From the IMG/VR virus record IMGVR_UViG_3300020147_000001, positions 1-64,000 of that record: a DNA stretch of 64,000 bases. One strand, written 5' to 3'. This stretch comes from a virus. Under the pieces are notes generated by a model. That model worked only from the letters and a program-made list of their open reading frames with translations. It was not told the DNA's origin and did not search any database. Of this stretch, positions 22,600-31,487 are shown piece by piece. The translations under genes were made by a program, and so were the position numbers. Positions within the stretch are counted from its first letter, which is position 1, and each line of letters begins with the position of its first letter.

Positions 22600-25173
22600 T
22601 CAACGCACGTGTCTACGTGATGTGCCAGCAGCCACCGACACGCGCCCGCGCGTACCATCTCCGCCTGCGCCACCCGACACGGGAGTCGTGCCGCCGCTCA
22701 TGGTCGCACCCAAGCTAGTGCTCGTGTCCATCTCACCAGTGAGCGCAATCTGCGCGCTAACCGACAGGTTCCCTGTGAAGGTGCTGGCCGAGCTGGCCGA
22801 TCCAAAGAGCCGGCCAGTCAGCGCAGCGACGAGCGCGCTTGTTGTGGTCGCGTCGCCCTCGAAGCGTCGAAGGATATCGAGCGTGGCCGATTGGAATGCG
22901 CTCTGCGATCCCATGTCTCCGAAGAGCGTGCTCGTGATGCCGGTCAACTCGCTGCCCGTCGTGGCCTCGCCTGAGAGCAGCGCGATCAGCGTGCCCTGCA
23001 GCTGCGAGCTCGAGGTTGCTGTACCTGAAAAGGTGCGCTCAACATCGAGCACCGGCGGCGGGAACCCGGACTCGGTGACAGCCAAGCCAGAGAAAACGCC
23101 TGTCACGCCGAGGTTGCCGCTCAGCGCCGACTGTGAGGTGAGCGCGGGGCCAGTGAGCGCATGCGCCAGGGCAAGCGCCGCCGCGGGGATCTCCGAGGCG
23201 CTGGCGAGCGCGTTGGCAGTCAGCGGCACCGAGGCGAGCATGGCTCCGGTAAACTCGCTGCTCGACGCCATGGGCGGCGCCGTGAGCGGCTGCGCTTGGA
23301 TCAGCGCGCCAGTGAGCCCCGAGCTCGACGCGAACCCGCTCGAGGCCATCGGCTTGAGCGTGGTGAGCAGTGCCGCTGGGAACTCTGACTCGGTCTCGAG
23401 CGGCGTGCCTGCAGCCGCGTAGACCTGCGTCAGCGTCGCACTGGGGAAGCCGGTGTTCGAGGCCGCTGTGCCCGCGAGCGCAAAGGTCTGGTTCAGCACT
23501 GCAGCGGGGAACCCGGAGCTTGAAGCCAAGGCGCCGGCAAGCGGGTAGCTCTGCACGAGCGCCGCAGCCGGAAAGCCCGTGCTCGAGGCGAGTGTGCCGG
23601 CGAGCGCGGTGAAGGCTTCGCCTGGAGACTCGTGTTGCGCCTCAAGAGACCCGTTGTCCGTGAGTAGCGGACGACCCTTCCCCGAGCTGTCAACGAGCAC
23701 GCCATCCCAAGCGAGTTGCCACCACATCCAGACCTGTGAATCGTTGTGGTGGGGAGTGTAGTACGTCGCCTCACTCGCGATGTCAGACGCGCTCAGCGCT
23801 GCGCCTGCCCAGCCTTTGGCATGCGCGTACTCCGCGAGCGCACCGTTACTAGCGACGAAGTTGAAGAACGACACGTTGCCGGTGATCGCAGCAGATGCTG
23901 ATGCCACCAGTGACCCATCGATGTATGCGCGCGCCGTTGTCCCGTCGTAGGTAAGTGCCGCGTGGTGCCAATCGCCGTCGTTGGTCGCGATGTAGTTGAT
24001 GGGGAAGCCCGACCCGCCTGAGTCCGCAGCGTAAACCACATAGCGAACCACGCCGCTTGTCTGCTGTACGCCAAGGCCAACGTTGTCGCCAGACGCCGAG
24101 TACATGCCGAACACGGAGAAGATCCCGTCCGTTGAGAACGACACTGGCTTTAGCCACACCATGACGGTCCATGGCGACGCCATCGAAAAGCCGGCGCTCG
24201 CGCGCGCGAGCGCCGAAGGGCCGCCTGCGTAGCCAATCCGCCTACCCCATCGAGGCCTGATCCAAGCTGTGAGACCTGTGCTCGATGCTGCCGTGCCAGC
24301 GACTTGGCGCGGCATCGCGCCGACGAGTCCGCTGCTCGTGGTCGCCGTGCCCGCAATGTGCGCGCGCAGCTGTCCAGTGAGCCCGCTCGAAGTGACCGCC
24401 GTCGTGCCTACGATCGGCTTGGTGACGCGCAGCAGCGCGCTCGCGCTTACGAAGCCAGAGCTCGACGCTGCCGTGCCCGACATTGCGACGGTGGGGGTCT
24501 CAGGCTGCGGCGGATTATCCGCAGTGCTCCAGCTGACAGCCGGGGTTCCGCCGCTCTCGGCGCCGTTGTTGCCGTTGCCACTGGAGTCGGTGGCGTTTGC
24601 GTCAAGCCGCCAGAACGTGACCAAGCCGCTTGTGACTTGCGGCACGCGGTAGGCCGCCATGGTAGCGATTTCGCCATCGCTCAGCGCGCGGTTGAACAGC
24701 GCCGCGTCGGCAAACTTGCCGTTGTGGGCACCGATGATGAACTGGGTTGCCGTCGTGCTCGTGGTGCGCGTGGTTGCGGACGATTGCTCACCAATGTACA
24801 CGCCATCGATGTACGCCCGCTTCATTCCCGTTGTGGCGTTGTAGACGAGCGCTACGTGGTACCACGTAGATGTGTTGCCGTAGCAAGTGCTGTAGGTGGC
24901 TTCGTCGCGCGCATAAGGCCACGCAGCCTGACGCGTCCAGTCGAGGCTGGTGCCTACAGCGCCGTCGTCACGCCCGATGTAACTGCCGGTGACGTCGGAC
25001 TGCGCAATGTAGGAGATGATGATCGAGTGATAGTTGGTGGTGGTCAGGCCGTGTTTGACGCGGCACATGATCGTGTGCGAAGCGCGCAGGTTGACGCTGG
25101 TGAGGCTGTCGCCGACAAACTCGCCGGCTGGAATGCCGTCTTCGTCGGTCGTTGTTGTTGAGATCAGCGCCAT
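22600..25173 (-). CDS. Tail fibre with two LamG domains and ~20-residue repeats
   Basis: 857 aa. Two concanavalin-A-like LamG domains, about 20-195 (WYHVALVYNATTGMKRAYIDG) and 315-480 (DWHHAALTYDGTTARAYIDGS), typical of sugar-binding receptor proteins. Between them and through 535-840 run many 20-21 residue repeats of the form sGxxxSSSgFxxAxLxxxxxL, a beta-solenoid-like shaft. Probably contacts host surface glycan. Variation among the repeats suggests a recombining shaft. Confidence 0.75.
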   Translation of the reverse strand: MALISTTTTDEDGIPAGEFVGDSLTSVNLRASHTIMCRVKHGLTTTNYHSIIISYIAQSDVTGSYIGRDDGAVGTSLDWTRQAAWPYARDEATYSTCYGNTSTWYHVALVYNATTGMKRAYIDGVYIGEQSSATTRTTSTTATQFIIGAHNGKFADAALFNRALSDGEIATMAAYRVPQVTSGLVTFWRLDANATDSSGNGNNGAESGGTPAVSWSTADNPPQPETPTVAMSGTAASSSGFVSASALLRVTKPIVGTTAVTSSGLTGQLRAHIAGTATTSSGLVGAMPRQVAGTAASSTGLTAWIRPRWGRRIGYAGGPSALARASAGFSMASPWTVMVWLKPVSFSTDGIFSVFGMYSASGDNVGLGVQQTSGVVRYVVYAADSGGSGFPINYIATNDGDWHHAALTYDGTTARAYIDGSLVASASAAITGNVSFFNFVASNGALAEYAHAKGWAGAALSASDIASEATYYTPHHNDSQVWMWWQLAWDGVLVDSSGKGRPLLTDNGSLEAQHESPGEAFTALAGTLASSTGFPAAALVQSYPLAGALASSSGFPAAVLNQTFALAGTAASNTGFPSATLTQVYAAAGTPLETESEFPAALLTTLKPMASSGFASSSGLTGALIQAQPLTAPPMASSSEFTGAMLASVPLTANALASASEIPAAALALAHALTGPALTSQSALSGNLGVTGVFSGLAVTESGFPPPVLDVERTFSGTATSSSQLQGTLIALLSGEATTGSELTGITSTLFGDMGSQSAFQSATLDILRRFEGDATTTSALVAALTGRLFGSASSASTFTGNLSVSAQIALTGEMDTSTSLGATMSGGTTPVSGGAGGDGTRGRVSVAAGTSRRHVR

Positions 25174-25206
25174 CGTTCAACCTGCGGCCTGCACCGTTAC
25201 CCGCCG

Positions 25207-25623
25207 TCACACGCTTGAGAAGTTGTGCACGAGCGCGCCGGCAGCGAAGCTTGCCGTGTTGCCCGCGTTGATCACCTGCGACGCGCTCAGCGAGCTCGCG
25301 CCGATGAAGTTCGCTGCCGCGGTGTTCGAAACGTGGTTCCAGATCCCGAAGTGCGTGATCGTGCCCCAGTTGCTCGGGGTCGCGGTCGGGAACGTCACGG
25401 TGCCGCTGTTGCTCGTGACCGAGGGGTTCGCCGCAGTCGGCGCTCCAAAGGTCACAGCCTGGCGCGCATAAGCGTTGCCGCTCACCTCGCCGGCGGACTG
25501 TCCGTCGACACCAGGATCAGCCGTGTGCAGGCTGACGTACACAGTCGTCGGCGATGTGTACGTGACGTTACGGAGAACTGCGTTTACGATGTTCTGTCGA
25601 AGAGTTTGTCCAAAACCAGCCAT
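25207..25623 (-). CDS. Phage tail fibre-type structural protein
   Basis: 138 aa. The order NAVLRNVTYTSPTTVYVSLHT, a GNAYARQAVTF motif, then VTFPTATPSNWGTITHFGIW is the signature of a small phage fibre family. ATG at 25623 lies 18 nt after the CGGGAT hairpin (25634-25655), the clearest example of that element. Confidence 0.75.
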   Translation of the reverse strand: MAGFGQTLRQNIVNAVLRNVTYTSPTTVYVSLHTADPGVDGQSAGEVSGNAYARQAVTFGAPTAANPSVTSNSGTVTFPTATPSNWGTITHFGIWNHVSNTAAANFIGASSLSASQVINAGNTASFAAGALVHNFSSV

Positions 25624-25633
25624 TTCCTCGTGT

Positions 25634-25655
25634 CTTTTCTCATCCCGGAGAAAAG
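25634..25655 (-). promoter_or_regulatory. Translation-site hairpin, copy 1
   Basis: Minus strand: CTTTTCTC-CGGGAT-GAGAAAAG, an 8-bp perfect stem with loop CGGGAT, 18 nt before the ATG at 25623. Confidence 0.7.
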
Positions 25656-25663
25656 TGGTTTGC

Positions 25664-26008
25664 TCACCAAAGATCGCGGTTTGCCGTGATCGTGAGCGTC
25701 ATGGGCTCGAACCGCAGCGTTTCGGTCCAAACGTCGTACGACTTCCCTGTCACGTTGACGCTGCGAGCGACTTCGCGCGGACCGCCAAACGCGTTGGCGT
25801 TCCACGCCGACACGCGATTGCCGAGCTGACTGTCCATGAGCGAGACGCCCGTGAAGACCACCGGAACGAGGTTGACGAACTCGAGCCCGTCGTCGTCAAC
25901 CTGAGCCCACTCGTCGGCGATCGAGCCAGACGCTGTGGCTGCGATGTTTACGTGTCCGAGCTCGGGTGGCTTGTCAGGTTTTTGGAAGTAGAGGGTTGCT
26001 GCGGCCAT
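25664..26008 (-). CDS. Hypothetical virion protein
   Basis: 114 aa, beta-rich (LEFVNLVPVVFTG, MTLTITANRDLW). Next to other small structural genes; probably a fibre or decoration component. Confidence 0.55.
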   Translation of the reverse strand: MAAATLYFQKPDKPPELGHVNIAATASGSIADEWAQVDDDGLEFVNLVPVVFTGVSLMDSQLGNRVSAWNANAFGGPREVARSVNVTGKSYDVWTETLRFEPMTLTITANRDLW

Positions 26009-26359
26009 TTAGAGATTGCTCCGGTAGCGCGTGAGCACACCGTCATCTGTGCCAGCACGGATGACGCGAAAGTTGGGATCAGACGTGTCGTTGACCCACC
26101 AGTCGTAGGTTTCCTGCGCCTTCATTGGGAAGCTGTAGACTGCAGAGGCTGCTGAGTCCGTGTCCCCGCCGAAGTGGATCCAGCAGTCGACGCTGGACAC
26201 GAACGTTACCCAGCATCCACCGAAGGGAATGGTGGCGGAGCCGAGCACCGCCGCAAGCGTCGAGCTCGACGTGATATCGGTCTTGTAGACCGCCATCGGA
26301 TGGCCCGAGCCGGCTGCATGCGGTGGGCGTTTTGCGATTGCTTGAGCTTGTCCGAGCAC
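26009..26359 (-). CDS. Hypothetical virion protein
   Basis: 116 aa from the GTG at 26359. I prefer this to the ATG at 26296 because the hairpin at 26371-26390 lies 18 nt upstream, the same spacing as in other virion genes. Beta-rich body (GGCWVTFVSSVDCWIHFGG). Confidence 0.5.
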   Translation of the reverse strand: MLGQAQAIAKRPPHAAGSGHPMAVYKTDITSSSTLAAVLGSATIPFGGCWVTFVSSVDCWIHFGGDTDSAASAVYSFPMKAQETYDWWVNDTSDPNFRVIRAGTDDGVLTRYRSNL

Positions 26360-26370
26360 TTCAGCGAGTC

Positions 26371-26390
26371 GTTTCTCATCCCGGAGAAAC
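26371..26390 (-). promoter_or_regulatory. Translation-site hairpin, copy 2
   Basis: Minus strand: GTTTCTC-CGGGAT-GAGAAAC, 7-bp stem, 18 nt before a GTG start. Confidence 0.65.
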
Positions 26391-26401
26391 TAGGCCGTAC
26401 C

Positions 26402-26818
26402 TCACACGCTCCACGAGCCGATCACCACACGCACATCGACGGCGCCGCCGCCCGAGTCGTAGTCAAAGACGGGGCGGACCCACTTCGGGAACCTGGTGAA
26501 CGCAAGGGTCACTTCGTGCGTTCCAACTTCAGGGCTGGCATATGCCAGAACACCTGTCGCGGCAGTGTAGGTGATCTCAGTCGGCGCGACCGTGATGATC
26601 TCACCAGTGTTGAGCGTCGGCAAGATCGAGCTCGGATCGAGCGCGCTTGCGTCATCGTTCGTGCCGGTAAGCCGCAGCGCAGCCACGAGCGTCGCTGCAT
26701 CCACCGATGCTGTCACCGTCAGCGTGAGCGACTGACAGTTAGATACCTGGACGGTTTGACCTGACACGTTCGCGGTGGACGCGACCAGGACGGTTTGACT
26801 CTTCAGAATATCGGTCAC
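26402..26818 (-). CDS. Beta-rich virion protein
   Basis: 138 aa, Thr/Ser/Val-rich with alternating beta strands (TVQVSNCQSLTLTVTASVDAA); resembles small head-decoration or neck proteins. Overlaps the upstream gene by four bases. Confidence 0.55.
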   Translation of the reverse strand: MTDILKSQTVLVASTANVSGQTVQVSNCQSLTLTVTASVDAATLVAALRLTGTNDDASALDPSSILPTLNTGEIITVAPTEITYTAATGVLAYASPEVGTHEVTLAFTRFPKWVRPVFDYDSGGGAVDVRVVIGSWSV

Positions 26819-29562
26819 GCGATCTCTCCGCGGATGGTGGGGAACACATTGCGTGCAAACTGCGGATCTGTGCGATAGAGACGCTCAGTCACCGCAGCGC
26901 GTCGGTCGTCCGTGCCGGCCTGCGAGTAGTCGTCGGCGTACGGCTGGAACGCGTCGGGGTTCGCCAGCATGGCGTCCGTCGTCTCGCGCCCGAGGAACTC
27001 GCCGGGAGACAGCGCGCTCGTTGATCCGTCAGGGACACCCGACTGTTCCGCTGCAGCTTCCGGCGGCGGAGGCTCGCGCATCATGTCGCCAAAGCTCGCA
27101 GTAAGTGAGCCAACAGGCTTCTGACCGAACCGCGAAAGCCGATCCATCATTGCGCCCGTCTCGCTGCTCAGCCATTTTGCTTGCAACGCATGTCGCCGTG
27201 GCAGCGCCCAACCCGCTGCCGCCGCGCCTGCGCCGAGCGCTAAGCCCATCGGAAGATTCAGTGCGCCGGCGAGGTGTGCCGCTGTACCGCCGCCGCCAAG
27301 CACGCTTGCTGCGCCGCCCAACATGCGCGGCGTGGAGCCGCTGGCTGCACGTGCGCCTTCCTGCGCGATCGTGTTGAGTAGGCCCTCTTGCGTGTTCGCT
27401 TGGTCCCACTGCTGCGTAAGCTCGGCGGGATGCGCGTAGGGGATCTGCGGCTGCGCTTGCGGGAAGCCCTCGCGCGCAGCGTTCATGAGCGAGCCGTACT
27501 GCGCGCGCAAGCGGTTGTTCTGCGCGTCGAAGTTGCGCTCGTCGATGGCCTCTCCGACGAAGTTCTTCTCGTCGAGGAACTCTTGCACGCCCATGCCGTG
27601 CACCTGCGTCTGCATCGGCTGGTTTGGACTCGGCACGCCACGCACGAACTGCTCGGGCGGTGCAGCTGGCGGCTGCGCTTGCGCCGCGAGTGCGCCTACC
27701 GGATCGGGCGGAGGCGGTGCAACAGGAGGAGTAGTCGCCTGTGCGCCCGGCGCCCCGGAGGGGCCCGCCGGCATGGCTTCCGGTTGGGGCTGGTAGCGCG
27801 CCGAGGGGCGCACAGGCGTCACATGCTGCGGCGCGAGCTCGGGCACCTGCGGCTCTTGGTAGCGCGCGCTCGGGCGCGGCGGAGGTGGCCCGCCCATGTT
27901 GCGCTCCATGCCGGCCGTATGCCCCCTCTCCATGAGCTCAGCCGGGTCGATCTCCCCGCGCTCGAGCATGCTGGCGATCATGTCGTCTTCCATGAGCGCA
28001 GCCATGTCGTCCGGCGGCGCTTGCGCGGCGAGCGCGCCCACAGGATCGGGTGGGAGGTCTTGCGGGGGCACATAGCCTTCGCCGATCGGCGGGTTGATGT
28101 GCCGCGGCGCACGCGCACTTGGACGCGGCGGCGGAGCTGGCGGCGGGGGCTGGTAACGCGCTGACGGCGGCACAGCGGTCACTGCGCTGTCCGGAAGGAT
28201 GCGCGTGCCGTCTGCGTCGAACTCCGGAAGCGGAGGCGGTGCGGCGCGCTGTGTGGGCGGCGCAGCGGCTGGTAGCGGCGGCGGCCCTGCGGGCAGCGGA
28301 GGCGGAGGCAGCGGAGGTGGCGCCGCTTCGGGCACTGCGTCGAGCTCCATGGTGTCACTGGGCTGCGCTGAGACCCGTCGTTCCATGTCGTTGTAACGTT
28401 GCGCGGAAGCGTCTACAGCCTGGTTGTGATCGGAGATGCGAGGCGCGGTGCCAGGCTTCACGCCGTGAGTCGGGTGGTTGCGGATGCCCTGCGCGACCAG
28501 GTCCGGATCGACTTCGGCACCGAGCGCAGCGAGTGCACCGATCGCACCTTCTTTGTCGTTGCGCGCGGAGTCGGCAGCCTTGCGCGCGCGCAGGTTCATC
28601 TGCTGGACGCTCGGGGCGTCTCGCCAGCGCTCGCCGCCCTGCGCGGCAAGCATCTCCACTTCAGCCAAAATCTCCGCAGCCTTCTCCGGGCCGAGCTGTG
28701 AGATATTCACTGGATCAAGACCAGCGCTCTTGAGCCGTTGCGCGACATACTCCTCGTGTCGCAGCTGCATCGCCTCGGGCCGCGTCTGCCGGTAGTGCGA
28801 GCGCGCGCCCACGCCGCCGAGCACAGCGCCCGGCGCAGAGAGTGCTACGTCGAGCCCGATCTCCCCTTTGGTCGTTTGACCGAGCGCGTCGGACACGCTC
28901 AGATCAAGATCGTCGCCGTAGCGACGCGCGGCTGTGTCAACAGCGCCGAGCCCAGTCTGCATGGCCACGTCGCCCGCAACGCGGCCGAGTGTGCTGAGCT
29001 TCGTTGCCGCGGGGATGAGCCGCGTGACCTGCGCGACCTTGTTGAGCGGGTTGATCGGCAGAAGCGTGGCTCCCACGTCGCCTGCCGCGAAGGGCATGGG
29101 ATGAGCGCGCTCGGCTTCGATGCTCCACTCGCGCACGCCCGGAACGCGACGCTCGAGGCCCGCGGCGGTACCGTGCACAGCGCCCGCGGCCGTGGAGTTC
29201 AACTGGCCGGGAATGTCGCCCCACTCCTCGGGGCCAACCGTGCTTAGCGCGCTCGCTGCGCCCGTGGGGTCGCCGCCAGACATAAGGCCGCGCATCCAGT
29301 CGGTGCCAGCTGGCGCCTCGGGCGTCGTCCCACGCACCTCAGACATGCTGAGCGTGCGGCCGAGCGGCGCTTGCTCCGAGTCGAAGCTCTCGGCGGAAGT
29401 CGGCCCTTTGATCACCTCGGGCGTGCCGACGTGCATCGGGTCGCTTGCCTCCTCGGGGAGCTCGTGGCCTCCGGACAGCTCGCGGTAGGCCGCGTAGGCC
29501 TCTTCCTCGGGGATGTCGTAGGTGTCCGAGCCGATCGTGAACGTGCGAACGCGGCCGGGCAT
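26815..29562 (-). CDS. Large internal virion protein
   Basis: 915 aa. The N-terminal ~120 residues (RTFTIGSDTYDIPEEEAYAAY) and a central Pro-rich block (poly-PPPLP repeats near 410-520) are low-complexity; a Gly/Ala-rich hydrophobic stretch (MLGGAASVLGGGGTAAHLAG) near 790 could be a membrane-active helix. Size and place downstream of the tail module suggest an ejected internal core protein. Adjacent large proteins overlap by a few bases. Confidence 0.55.
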   Translation of the reverse strand: MPGRVRTFTIGSDTYDIPEEEAYAAYRELSGGHELPEEASDPMHVGTPEVIKGPTSAESFDSEQAPLGRTLSMSEVRGTTPEAPAGTDWMRGLMSGGDPTGAASALSTVGPEEWGDIPGQLNSTAAGAVHGTAAGLERRVPGVREWSIEAERAHPMPFAAGDVGATLLPINPLNKVAQVTRLIPAATKLSTLGRVAGDVAMQTGLGAVDTAARRYGDDLDLSVSDALGQTTKGEIGLDVALSAPGAVLGGVGARSHYRQTRPEAMQLRHEEYVAQRLKSAGLDPVNISQLGPEKAAEILAEVEMLAAQGGERWRDAPSVQQMNLRARKAADSARNDKEGAIGALAALGAEVDPDLVAQGIRNHPTHGVKPGTAPRISDHNQAVDASAQRYNDMERRVSAQPSDTMELDAVPEAAPPPLPPPPLPAGPPPLPAAAPPTQRAAPPPLPEFDADGTRILPDSAVTAVPPSARYQPPPPAPPPRPSARAPRHINPPIGEGYVPPQDLPPDPVGALAAQAPPDDMAALMEDDMIASMLERGEIDPAELMERGHTAGMERNMGGPPPPRPSARYQEPQVPELAPQHVTPVRPSARYQPQPEAMPAGPSGAPGAQATTPPVAPPPPDPVGALAAQAQPPAAPPEQFVRGVPSPNQPMQTQVHGMGVQEFLDEKNFVGEAIDERNFDAQNNRLRAQYGSLMNAAREGFPQAQPQIPYAHPAELTQQWDQANTQEGLLNTIAQEGARAASGSTPRMLGGAASVLGGGGTAAHLAGALNLPMGLALGAGAAAAGWALPRRHALQAKWLSSETGAMMDRLSRFGQKPVGSLTASFGDMMREPPPPEAAAEQSGVPDGSTSALSPGEFLGRETTDAMLANPDAFQPYADDYSQAGTDDRRAAVTERLYRTDPQFARNVFPTIRGEIA

Positions 29563-31487
29563 TACTGTTGTCTCCGATACTTGTTCCAGCGCTTTTTGGC
29601 CGCCTCTTGCTCAGGCGTGAGCGGAGGCAGACCCGGCGTCTTGCCAAGCGTGAGCGAATCCGGCTGCGCGGCGAGACCTGGCTCGACGAGCTCCTCAGGA
29701 GGCAGGTCGTAGCCACCTGCCCCCGCGCCAGCACCTTCGACGACTTCCTCGCCGTCCTCGTTGAGTACGACGGTCTGGCCTGCTCCGAGCGTCGGGTCGA
29801 TCGCCGCCGATGGCTGCGTGCCTTGGTAGGCGGAGATCCAGCGCTTCGGATCTCTGACGCCGCCGCTGGCAAGCGTTCGGCCCGCGAGCTCGGGGTTTGT
29901 CACCGCGAGTCCGCCGCCGATGTCTGTCTGCAGAAGACCACGAACCTTCCTGAGCGTGGCTTCGATCTCAGGAAGCGTGGCGTACTTCGAGGTTGCGTTC
30001 GCGATCTCAGCCGCGATTTCTTCGCGCGCGTTACCGCTTGCGCCGGTATCGATGCGGTAGAGCGTCGTGCCCAAGCGCTGCAGAAGCTGCTGGTTCATGA
30101 TCGCTTCGTTCTGGAAGTCTTGGTGCTCGCCGCCGGCGAGCACGCCCACCCAGCCGCGCGCGCTTTGATCCAGGGGGAACTTGGTGATGTCTTGCAGTGC
30201 GGCCTCAGCGCCGAGGCCCGCCGGCATACGCTTTTCGCTCTTGGCTTTGGCGATTACGTCATCGAGCTCGTCGAGAATCTTGGCCGCGGCGCGGGTCTTC
30301 TCGGTGTCGTTCGAGTACTTCGTGACCTGTGCGGTCTCGGCGTTCGTCGCCTTCTCGGCAGCCGCTGCCTTGGCCGCTGCTGCGCGCTCTGCACGCGCGC
30401 GCTTCGCTTCGTCGAGCGTTTCGCGCTGCATCTTGTCAGCTGCGATCTGATCGGGCGTCTGCGGACGCGTCGCAAGGTGTGGGGCCTGCGCTGCAGCGAC
30501 TGCGTCTGCAACCTGCGCTTTGTCGCCGGACACCGTGTCGATGTTCTCGTGAGTCTCTTTGATGCGGCCGCGCGTGGTGCCCGCCGCTTTGTGCTCAGAG
30601 AGCCTCTCTTGACCGGCCACGTTCTCGTCCGAGACTTCGTAGCGCTTCCGGAACGTCGGCATGACGAGGTTGAAACCCTTCTCGTCGAGACCGCCGAGGT
30701 ACTCGAGCTCCTCCGGAGTCGCACCCATCCGGCTGAGCTGATCGAGGACACCCTTCCTGTTTTGCACCGTCTGCGCTGCCGCCGCAGCGTCCTTGCCGGA
30801 CAAGCGCTCCTGAGTCTGGTGGCGCGCGCCGAGGTTGCCCTGCGCGACCTTGATGCGCTCCATCGCCAACATCTGGCTCACGGGGTCGTTGCCCGCGCCG
30901 CTGGTCAGAAGCTTCGCGCGGCCGTCGCGCCATGCGCGCTTGTCGTTGTCGACCTGTGCGAGCATGCCGGGGATCGACTTGCCTTTGTTGAACGCCACGT
31001 CAGCCAAGAGCGCCCAGCCGTTGATCGACGGCTCGTTTTTGCCGTACTCGTCGAGCGCGCGCTGGCGCTGCTCTTCACCCTTGCGCATGAGCGCGTCGAA
31101 TGGGTCTTGCTCGGGCGGCGGGGCCGGCGTGCTCGTTGCCGCAGCCGTGGGCGCCGCTGTCGGCGGCGGAGCTGGTTTGCCCGCTGCCGCGAGCGCGGCG
31201 GCAGCTACAGGCTCCGGGCCGGGTGCCGGCGGTTCCAAGTCGGGCGCGTAGAACGCGCTGAGCTGGGGGTCGGGCCGCAGCGACATGGCGTCAACGGGGT
31301 CGCGTCCCGACAGAATGTCCGCGCCCTCGGGGCCGCCCACGTCGAGCTCGGGCGTGAACGCCTCGGCCCCGGTCGAAGGATTGGCGCTTGCGGCGAGCGC
31401 GGCGAGTGCCGCGGTGCGCTTGCGCTCTTCTTCTTCGGGGTCGTAGTCGAGCAGTGATGATGTGAGCTGATATGGATCCATGATCAC
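29562..31487 (-). CDS. Coiled-coil internal virion protein
   Basis: 641 aa, Ala/Glu-rich long coiled coil (about 130-430) with a Pro-rich N-terminal part and a Gly-rich end. Overlaps both neighbours by one to four bases. Likely second core or injection protein. Confidence 0.55.
   Translation of the reverse strand: MIMDPYQLTSSLLDYDPEEEERKRTAALAALAASANPSTGAEAFTPELDVGGPEGADILSGRDPVDAMSLRPDPQLSAFYAPDLEPPAPGPEPVAAAALAAAGKPAPPPTAAPTAAATSTPAPPPEQDPFDALMRKGEEQRQRALDEYGKNEPSINGWALLADVAFNKGKSIPGMLAQVDNDKRAWRDGRAKLLTSGAGNDPVSQMLAMERIKVAQGNLGARHQTQERLSGKDAAAAAQTVQNRKGVLDQLSRMGATPEELEYLGGLDEKGFNLVMPTFRKRYEVSDENVAGQERLSEHKAAGTTRGRIKETHENIDTVSGDKAQVADAVAAAQAPHLATRPQTPDQIAADKMQRETLDEAKRARAERAAAAKAAAAEKATNAETAQVTKYSNDTEKTRAAAKILDELDDVIAKAKSEKRMPAGLGAEAALQDITKFPLDQSARGWVGVLAGGEHQDFQNEAIMNQQLLQRLGTTLYRIDTGASGNAREEIAAEIANATSKYATLPEIEATLRKVRGLLQTDIGGGLAVTNPELAGRTLASGGVRDPKRWISAYQGTQPSAAIDPTLGAGQTVVLNEDGEEVVEGAGAGAGGYDLPPEELVEPGLAAQPDSLTLGKTPGLPPLTPEQEAAKKRWNKYRRQQ

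Noticed and set aside
22380-22673. 97-aa minus-strand frame between tail fibre and holin-like gene
   Set aside because: Overlaps both neighbours and lacks a supported start; composition only weakly protein-like.
23000-23600. DNA repeats in the tail fibre as an independent repeat element
   Set aside because: They follow the 20-residue protein repeat and are explained by coding.
29568-31457. 629-aa plus-strand frame opposite a virion gene
   Set aside because: Arg/Leu-rich shadow of the minus-strand coiled-coil gene; no start site and wrong direction for the operon.
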